A stretch of DNA of 64,000 nt from Bifidobacterium saimiriisciurei. GTDB taxonomy: Bacteria; Actinomycetota; Actinomycetes; Actinomycetales; Bifidobacteriaceae. Below are positions 57,131 through 64,000 of this stretch, one piece after another. Within the stretch, counting starts at the first letter, position 1; every line of letters begins with the position of its first letter. The stretch is taken from assembly GCF_010667655.1 (NCBI RefSeq), contig NZ_WHZU01000008.1, positions 1 to 64,000 of the forward strand. Direction: 5' to 3'. The translations under genes and the position numbers were made by a program. The notes under the pieces were generated by a model. The model was not told the origin of the DNA. It ran no database searches and saw only the letters and a list, made by a program, of their open reading frames with translations.

Positions 57131-57330
57131 CGACACTGCTCGCGAGGCGAGTCAGAGAGGAAGAGAGGGGACCTCGCCTCGCGTATCGGCAATCGGGCCG
57201 TCCCACAACAGCCTTCACGCCGACGTCTGTGATCATGTGGCCGGCCCGCCGCGTCCGCGAGCGGACAGACGGGCGGCCGACGGGACCGAACGGAAGCACG
57301 AACGGCCCTCCGCCGAACGACCGACCCGAA

Positions 57331-58461
<1,131 letters not shown>

Positions 58462-58479
58462 GGTAATCAGTTCCTTTCA

Positions 58480-58497
58480 GAGGCAGGTACGTGCCTC
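58480..58497. promoter_or_regulatory. Leader hairpin before msmK
   Basis: GAGGCAGGTACGTGCCTC, a near-perfect palindrome just upstream of the AAAGGA ribosome site. It could modulate msmK translation or bind a regulator. Confidence 0.4.
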
Positions 58498-58678
58498 ACG
58501 ATCCGTTGTAAAAGGGGTGTGTATGGGTATTCAATTATTCCGTCTTTGGATTAACTTCGCTTCGCGCGTCCTACTTTGGATTCGCCAAGGTTCGTTGCAC
58601 CGCTAACAGCGTTGTTTGTGGTCGAGGAAATCACTCTCCTGTGAGCCACTGCCCAATATACACCATAAATCGCGAAAA

Positions 58679-58690
58679 GAAACCGGTTTC
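58679..58690. promoter_or_regulatory. Perfect LacI-family operator upstream of msmK
   Basis: GAAACCGGTTTC, a perfect 12-bp palindrome with central CG. On the minus strand TATATT (a possible -10) lies about 20 bp downstream, so the operator would overlap the -35. The gap 58462-58766 holds no gene. Confidence 0.65.
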
Positions 58691-58766
58691 AAGAAATTGG
58701 CGGGTTTTTGAAACACTTGGGAAATATTGCATCGCCGCCGATATGACGTCAATCGATTGCCACGGA

Positions 58767-59849
58767 TTATGCGCGGAATCCGTCGTGGAACTCCACGCGC
58801 AGCTGCCGCCATTCGTCGCGCATCTCGTGCAGGCCGGCCTTCATTTCGGCGGTCAGGTCGTCGACGGTCTCGCCCAGCCAGCCCTTGAGCGTACCGAGCA
58901 GTTCGCTCGTCGACTCCGGCACCTCGTCCACGTCGCCGTTGTCCTCCACGTCCTTGGCGAGCCCCTCGATGCGACGCCGCATGGCGTCCGCATCCTCGGG
59001 GTCTATCTTCAGACCGGCGATCAGCGACTGGCGGATGGTCTCGTAGTCGAGGTTCGCGAAGAACGTGAGCTGCTGCATGGTCATGAACCGTTTGAGTTCG
59101 GGATACCGCGCCGCGATGTACGCCTCGCGGTCGTCGGCCGCACGTCGCCAATCGCGCGAGAGGTTCGGGTCGAGCGTGGCCGTGATGGACCCCTTGCGCA
59201 TCCGGTAGTGGTACAGCACCTCGGGTATGCGCACGATGCGCGTCGCCTCGCCCAGCACGTTGCAGATGCGGGCCATGTCCTCGATCTTCCGTCCGACGGG
59301 GAACGAGAAATCGTGGTCCTTATATATGGGCGCGGCGGCCATGAACGCCCAGAAATACCCGTCGATCTCCGAACGCACCTGCGCCTTGATGGCCTCCTGC
59401 GGCGTAAGCACCTGCACATCGTCGAACTCGTTGTGCTTGTACGACGACAGCAGTGGACGGCCGGCCTCGGAGATGGTGTCGAATTTGAACATGACGACGT
59501 CGGCGTCGTATTCGCGCATGGCCCTGACGCACACGTCGACGAGATTCGGCTCGATGGTGTCGTCGGAATCGACGAAGTAGACGACGTCGCCGCGCGCGAC
59601 GGCAAGCCCCGCGTTGCGCGCGTCGGAAAGGCCGCCGTTGCGCTTGTGGATCGCACGGATTCGCGCGTCCTTCGCCGCCCATGCGTCGCACATGGCCGGG
59701 CAGCCGTCGGGGGAGCCGTCGTCGACGAGGATGATCTCCAGATCGCGGTAGGTCTGCGCGACGATGCCCGCCACGCATGCGTCGAGGAACTTCTCGACCT
59801 TATATACCGGCACGATCACCGAAACGAGCGGATTGCGATTGTCGACCAT
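58767..59849 (-). CDS. Glycosyltransferase family 2
   Basis: A 360-residue GT-A glycosyltransferase. VSVIVPVYKVEKFLDACVAG, the nucleotide site VDDGSP, GGLSDARNAGL and the DxD-type FVDSDD are all present. The C-terminal 150 residues are helical with no membrane span. It probably adds a sugar to a surface polysaccharide or glycolipid. GGAGGTGAAC precedes ATG 59849. It follows the LacI gene by 78 bp; a functional link to the sugar block is unproven. Confidence 0.88.
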   Translation of the reverse strand: MVDNRNPLVSVIVPVYKVEKFLDACVAGIVAQTYRDLEIILVDDGSPDGCPAMCDAWAAKDARIRAIHKRNGGLSDARNAGLAVARGDVVYFVDSDDTIEPNLVDVCVRAMREYDADVVMFKFDTISEAGRPLLSSYKHNEFDDVQVLTPQEAIKAQVRSEIDGYFWAFMAAAPIYKDHDFSFPVGRKIEDMARICNVLGEATRIVRIPEVLYHYRMRKGSITATLDPNLSRDWRRAADDREAYIAARYPELKRFMTMQQLTFFANLDYETIRQSLIAGLKIDPEDADAMRRRIEGLAKDVEDNGDVDEVPESTSELLGTLKGWLGETVDDLTAEMKAGLHEMRDEWRQLRVEFHDGFRA

Positions 59850-59927
59850 GTTCACCTCCGGGGCGACGACAACACCTTCGCCATACTACTCCGAGGCGGT
59901 CTAACGGCCGGCCAACGATCACGCACC

Positions 59928-60947
59928 CTAGCGCGTGGTGTCACGAACGACGAGCTCGCACGGCAGCGTGACGCCGATGGGCTGCTCCCCGGCGATGATG
60001 CGCAGAAGCTGGTCGACCAGATGCTTGCCGATCTGGTCGAACGGCTGGCGGACGGTCGTCAACGGCGGATCGGCGAGCATGGCGGCCGACGAGTCGTCGA
60101 AGCCGACGATCTGCATGTCGTCGGGCACGGCGATGCCGCGTGCCCGCAGCGTCTTCATCGCACCGACGGCCATGGCATCGGACGAGATGAAGACCGCGTC
60201 GATGTCGGGATGGAAGTCGAGCAGTTCGGACATCGCGCGTTCGCCGCTGGCCGAGGAATAGTCGCCATGGACGATCGGCGCGGCATCGGATGAGCCGACG
60301 CCGGCCGCCGCCAGGGTGTCGAGAAAACCGTGGACGCGGTCGCGGGTGCCGGACGGACCCTCCGGGCCGGCGATCATCGCCAGCCGTCGGGCGCCGCGCG
60401 ACAGCAGATATTCGCAGGCCTTGCGCGCGCTGCCGTAATCCTCCACATGCACGTATCCGACGGGCAGCGTCTCGTCGGACGGCTGTTCGGCGACGACGGT
60501 GGGGATGCCGGCCTTGACGAGCGCGGCGAGCATCTTGCTGGAGTCCTGATGCCATGCGACCTGGATCACGCCGTCGACGTGGCCGGCCTGCAGATAGGCG
60601 ATGTTACGACGCTCCTCGTCCTTGTTGTCGGTCGTCATCAACAGAAACGAGGTGCCGCGTTTGCCGAGTTCGTCGGCCACGGCCCGCAGCAGCGTCGCGA
60701 AGTTCGGGTCTTCGAACAGGAGCTTCTGCGGCTCTCCAAGCAGAAACGCCACGGACCCGGCACGACCGGTGACCAGCGCCCGGGCATGGGTGTTGGCCAC
60801 ATAATGCGTCTGCTCGATGGCCACCTTGATCTTGGCGGCGGCATCCTCGCTCACCCATTTGCCACCGTTGAGATACCGCGAGACGGTGGCGCGGGACACG
60901 CCCGCGATGCGGGCGACGTCGTGGATGGTGGCCTTGTGCTGGTTCAC
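59928..60947 (-). CDS. LacI-family repressor of the GH43/permease block
   Basis: A 339-residue repressor. The HTH (TIHDVARIAGVSRATVSRYL) and hinge (VANTHARALVTGRAGSVAFL) precede the sugar-binding domain. The GTG at 60947 is preferred because AAAGGA lies 6 nt upstream and the HTH starts just after it. Its position behind the permease and glycosidase genes suggests it represses them, probably through the paired sites at 63763-63825. Confidence 0.9.
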   Translation of the reverse strand: MNQHKATIHDVARIAGVSRATVSRYLNGGKWVSEDAAAKIKVAIEQTHYVANTHARALVTGRAGSVAFLLGEPQKLLFEDPNFATLLRAVADELGKRGTSFLLMTTDNKDEERRNIAYLQAGHVDGVIQVAWHQDSSKMLAALVKAGIPTVVAEQPSDETLPVGYVHVEDYGSARKACEYLLSRGARRLAMIAGPEGPSGTRDRVHGFLDTLAAAGVGSSDAAPIVHGDYSSASGERAMSELLDFHPDIDAVFISSDAMAVGAMKTLRARGIAVPDDMQIVGFDDSSAAMLADPPLTTVRQPFDQIGKHLVDQLLRIIAGEQPIGVTLPCELVVRDTTR

Positions 60948-61156
60948 TCTGCTTCCTTTAAGCCTTGGGGTCGGCGGATACGTGACCATGATACCGAGGT
61001 CCGACAACGGGGACGACGCCCTTGCCTGATGATGCGCCGCCGCGTCATCAGGCCGGGAGGACACCATGGGATGACAACGAAAAACCCTGCGGGACCTTTG
61101 GAAGGGGAAGGCCCCGCAGGGTGCGGTTCGCCATTCGACGTGGCGGAACGATCGCG

Positions 61157-62422
61157 TTACCTGGCGATCTGCTCCGTCTTGGCATCGGAGCGCATGAGCA
61201 GCGAGCCGACGATCACGAACACGGCGATGAGCGCGGCAAGCAGCAGGTACGCATGGTGGAAGCCGAGCGCGGTGTACATGTTGCCCATGAACAGCGAGAA
61301 CACGGTCAGACCGATCTGCTTGGCGGTGCCGAAACCGTACATGTACACGGTGGCGGAGAGGCGCTTGTCGAACACGCGGGTGATGTACTTCATGACGGAG
61401 ACCAGCATGAACGGCATCTCAAGCGCAGCGAGCAGACGCCAGAACACCAGCATCGGGATGGTGTTGATGAACGCGCAGCCAAGCACACGCACGAACAGGA
61501 TGCCGCCATAGATGAGCAGGCCGGTCTTGGCGCCGATCTTGTTGATGAGGGCGGGCATGAACAGCATGCAGATGGCCTCGAGCAGAATCTGCACGGAGAC
61601 CACGCGGCTGAAGAACGTGGCGCCGGCCGTGGCATCGGAGAAGAAGGATGCGAAGTAGTTCGGGAACTGCTGGTCGAACACGTCATACATGGTGGCGGAG
61701 CCGATGATCAGCAGGCAGAAGCCCCAGAAGCTGCGGTTCTTGAAGATGGAGAGCCATTCCTCGCGGGTGATGGGCTCGTTCTTGGCGGCGTTGCCCTGCT
61801 CGTCCCTGACCTCGCCGGCCATATGGTCGTCGGGCAGCTTGACGACGGTGAGCAGCACGAACAGCACGGCGGCGCAGAAGGTCATTGCCCAGAAGATGGA
61901 GCCGGTGTTCTTCGCCCACATGATGCCGCCGACGAACGAGGCGGTGGCGCCGGCCAGCGAACCGAACAGGCGGGCGTGGCCGTATTCGAAGCTGTAGGCG
62001 CGGGAGGAACGTTCGTTATAGGCCTCGACCACGCCGACGCCGCCGTTGAGGCAGAGGCTCAGGTACGCGCCCATGACGACCGCGCCGAGGATCTGGTTCG
62101 CGCCGACGAGCGGCAGGAACACCCACTGGAACAGCGGTCCGAGGAACAGGATGCAGAGGATGACGAAGTAGAACAGCCCCTTCTTCAGGCCGAGGCGATC
62201 CTGGATCGGGCCGAAGATCGGCTGGAGGATCAGCGCGCCGAACGACATGATGGAGAACACCAGTCCGGAGGTGGTGGTGTCCATGCCGGCGGGGCCCTTG
62301 AGCCAATACGGCAGGAAGGTGAAGATGAGCTGCCAGACGGCGAAGTAGAAGAAGTAGAGTCCGCCGAAGTTCCAGAAGATGCCGCGCTTGAGCGACTGCA
62401 CGAGCGAGTTTTCCTGTGCCAT
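61157..62422 (-). CDS. MFS oligosaccharide:H+ symporter (LacY/CscB family)
   Basis: A 421-residue, twelve-helix transporter of the OHS family. The N-terminal FWNFGGLYFFYFAVWQLIF, loop motif FGPIQDRLGLKKG and the EAYNERSSRAYSFEYGHARLFGS region are characteristic. It lies 98 bp after the GH43 gene and presumably imports that enzyme's substrate or product. No strong ribosome site is seen; AAGGA is 14 nt upstream. Confidence 0.92.
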   Translation of the reverse strand: MAQENSLVQSLKRGIFWNFGGLYFFYFAVWQLIFTFLPYWLKGPAGMDTTTSGLVFSIMSFGALILQPIFGPIQDRLGLKKGLFYFVILCILFLGPLFQWVFLPLVGANQILGAVVMGAYLSLCLNGGVGVVEAYNERSSRAYSFEYGHARLFGSLAGATASFVGGIMWAKNTGSIFWAMTFCAAVLFVLLTVVKLPDDHMAGEVRDEQGNAAKNEPITREEWLSIFKNRSFWGFCLLIIGSATMYDVFDQQFPNYFASFFSDATAGATFFSRVVSVQILLEAICMLFMPALINKIGAKTGLLIYGGILFVRVLGCAFINTIPMLVFWRLLAALEMPFMLVSVMKYITRVFDKRLSATVYMYGFGTAKQIGLTVFSLFMGNMYTALGFHHAYLLLAALIAVFVIVGSLLMRSDAKTEQIAR

Positions 62423-62520
62423 GTTTACTCGATTCCTTGATATGACCGATACCGATATGAGTGATCGTTATGCGGATATTGCGAACAGTTGGGTCGGGAT
62501 TGGAGGTCCGCGCTTCCCGA

Positions 62521-63546
62521 TTACAGCGATTCGTCCACGTCGAGACGGCCGTCCGGAGGCAGCACGTCCGTGGTGGCGGGCGTGAAGCGGGTGGCCATCT
62601 GCGGGGTGCCGAAACGCGGGGTGCCGTCCTCGGCCCATTCGATGAGGCCCATGTAGGCGTGGCGGTTCGGGTCGAACAGCGGGTCGCCGAGGATCTCCAC
62701 GTAGTTGCGGCAGTGGTAGATAAGTACGTCGCGGCCGTCTTCGGTCTCGGTGAACGAGTTGTGGCCGGGGCCGAACTGACGCACGGTCTCGTCGGACGCG
62801 AACACCGGCTCGGGGGACTTCGTCCAGCTGGCCGGGTCGAGCAGGTCGGCGTCGGCGCTGGCGGTGAGCATGCCCATCGCGTATTCGGGACCGGTGCCGG
62901 AGGCGGAGAACGTGACGAAGATCCTGTCGTCATGCTTCAGGACGGCGGGGCCTTCCTCCACGATGAAGCGGATCTTCTCCCAGTCGAGCTCGGGCTTGGA
63001 GAGCATCACCGGCTCGGTTTCGAGCGTCCACGGGTTGGCCATGCGGGCGATGTACAGGTTGGAGTGGCCTTCGATGGCCAGGTCCTGCTGCGCCCAGATG
63101 AGGTACTGGCGACCGTCGGTGTGCACGAACGTGGTGGCGTCAAGCGCAAAGGTGTCCATGCCGGTGTCGACCTTCCCCCGCTCCGTCCACGTGCCGGCGA
63201 TCGGGTCGGCGTCGTCGCAGGTGAGGCAGAAGACACGGTGCTGGAAGGTGTCGGCCTTCTGGTCGATTTCGGTGGTGTGCGCGGCGGCGAAGTAGATGAC
63301 CCACTGGCCGTTGACACGATGGATTTCCGGCGCCCAGATGAGTTCGCTCATCTCGCCGCTGCCGCTTTCGTGCTTGCGCCAGATGGTGTGCTCCTCGGCC
63401 GCCTGCAGCTCGGAGAGCCTGTCGGCGCGACGCAGCGTGATGCGGTCGTACACGGGGTACGAACCGGTGAACAGATAGCCGTCGTCGGTTCGCAGCACGT
63501 ATGGGTCCGCGCGCTGCAGAACGATCGGATTCGGCAGCAATGCCAT
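62521..63546 (-). CDS. Glycoside hydrolase family 43 enzyme
   Basis: A 341-residue five-bladed propeller glycosidase. The catalytic base Asp is in LQRADPYVL, the pKa-modulating Asp in FALDATTFV and the acid Glu in IVEEGPAVL. No signal peptide, so it acts inside the cell on imported oligosaccharides, most likely arabino- or xylo-oligosaccharides. GAGGAAGC precedes ATG 63546; the longer frame from 63753 is leader. First gene of the block. Confidence 0.9.
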   Translation of the reverse strand: MALLPNPIVLQRADPYVLRTDDGYLFTGSYPVYDRITLRRADRLSELQAAEEHTIWRKHESGSGEMSELIWAPEIHRVNGQWVIYFAAAHTTEIDQKADTFQHRVFCLTCDDADPIAGTWTERGKVDTGMDTFALDATTFVHTDGRQYLIWAQQDLAIEGHSNLYIARMANPWTLETEPVMLSKPELDWEKIRFIVEEGPAVLKHDDRIFVTFSASGTGPEYAMGMLTASADADLLDPASWTKSPEPVFASDETVRQFGPGHNSFTETEDGRDVLIYHCRNYVEILGDPLFDPNRHAYMGLIEWAEDGTPRFGTPQMATRFTPATTDVLPPDGRLDVDESL

Positions 63547-63762
63547 GCTTCCTCGATTCCTTGATTTTTCCTCGCCTTCGGGTGCCGGCTTTGGCATGCG
63601 TTGCGTCATGCCCGGTCCCCTCTTCGGGTCCCGGCGCCTGCCGCCGCCATCCGGAGCCATTGCCCGAAAGACATCCGTCGATGTCCGTTTCAGGGATGTG
63701 GATGTGGGTATACAGCGTTGTGTGCGCGGTCTTGAACTCGGCCGTGATTTCAAGACTGTGCA

Positions 63763-63825
63763 CGCTCTCAGTGGTTACAGTATATAGCGTTTGCCAGCTT
63801 TTGCAAAAACTATTGAGAGCGCTAA
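63763..63825 (-). promoter_or_regulatory. GH43 promoter flanked by inverted operator half-sites
   Basis: On the minus strand TTTGCA (63802-63807), 17 bp, TATACT (63779-63784). CGCTCTCA lies downstream of the -10 (63763-63770) and its inverse TGAGAGCG, within TGAGAGCGCTAA, upstream of the -35 (63814-63825). The sites are about 51 bp apart, a spacing that suits DNA looping by a LacI tetramer. A further dyad, CTTGAA-N12-TTCAAG, lies in the leader (63731-63754). Confidence 0.6.
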
Positions 63826-63826
63826 C

Positions 63827-64000
63827 TTCTGTCGGCGTGTCACGAGCTGAAACCGTGCACAGTTCTTGAATCAATTCCGGGTCTTACGCCAATTCCACAG
63901 GTCCTGATCGAACCGGCACGGCAGGCCCCGCGTACCCGACCAAACCGGCACGGCAGACTCCGCATCCCCGCCCGAACCGATAACAACGGACCCCGCATCC
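63827..64000. other. Gene-free right edge with a short direct repeat
   Basis: No gene seen. ACCGGCACGGCAG occurs twice (about 63915 and 63947), each followed by a CCGC-ending segment. The next gene presumably starts beyond the window. Confidence 0.5.

Overview
The window is high-GC actinobacterial chromosome and most resembles Bifidobacterium. The evidence is sortase-anchored pilin genes, a lone MsmK-type ATPase, many LacI repressors, AAGGAG-type ribosome sites mixed with apparently leaderless genes, and typical gene neighbours (purA/crcB, dcd, tgt/htrA, pdxST). No rRNA, phage, insertion sequence or CRISPR array was seen.

Layout. 0.6-3.5 kb: tandem paralogous semialdehyde dehydrogenases. 3.6-5.2 kb: pdxS-pdxT vitamin B6 synthesis. 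5.5-8.4 kb: a CLC antiporter converging on two overlapping CrcB/Fluc genes. 8.9-16.6 kb: purA, a polysaccharide deacetylase, an inositol-phosphatase-family enzyme, a zinc-ribbon/PASTA-like membrane protein and a cutinase-type lipoprotein. 17.1-18.5 kb: a GPH sugar symporter. 18.7-19.2 kb: an array of 53-bp repeats beside two paralogous HTH genes. 20.7-26.9 kb: a pilus locus (tip adhesin plus major pilin) with a G9 tract that puts the tip gene out of frame. 27-41 kb: tRNA-Gly(CCC), htpX, a LysR regulator, ferredoxin-NADP reductase, amino-acid permease plus asparaginase, two abutting palindromic arrays, a P1B ATPase, HtrA and tgt. 41-44.7 kb: nitroreductase, tRNA-Leu(CAG) with a 58-bp direct repeat enclosing a toxin-antitoxin pair, and a membrane protein. 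44.8-54.9 kb: MetY-type sulfhydrylase, MsrAB, FMN reductase, GntR, Dcd, LacI, P2-type ATPase and RlmB. 55-63.5 kb: a DUF4032 kinase-like protein, MsmK, a glycosyltransferase, and a carbohydrate block (LacI, LacY-type permease, GH43 enzyme).

The most unusual content is non-coding. Three families of imperfect palindromes occur in regular arrays with 51-, 52- and 53-bp periods; the 52- and 53-bp families each occur at two distant loci. Separately, eight genes lack a convincing Shine-Dalgarno sequence and have a -10-like hexamer 6-8 nt before the start codon, which suggests leaderless transcripts. Coordinates and motifs come from reading the sequence directly. Family assignments rest on motif recognition, not on a database search.
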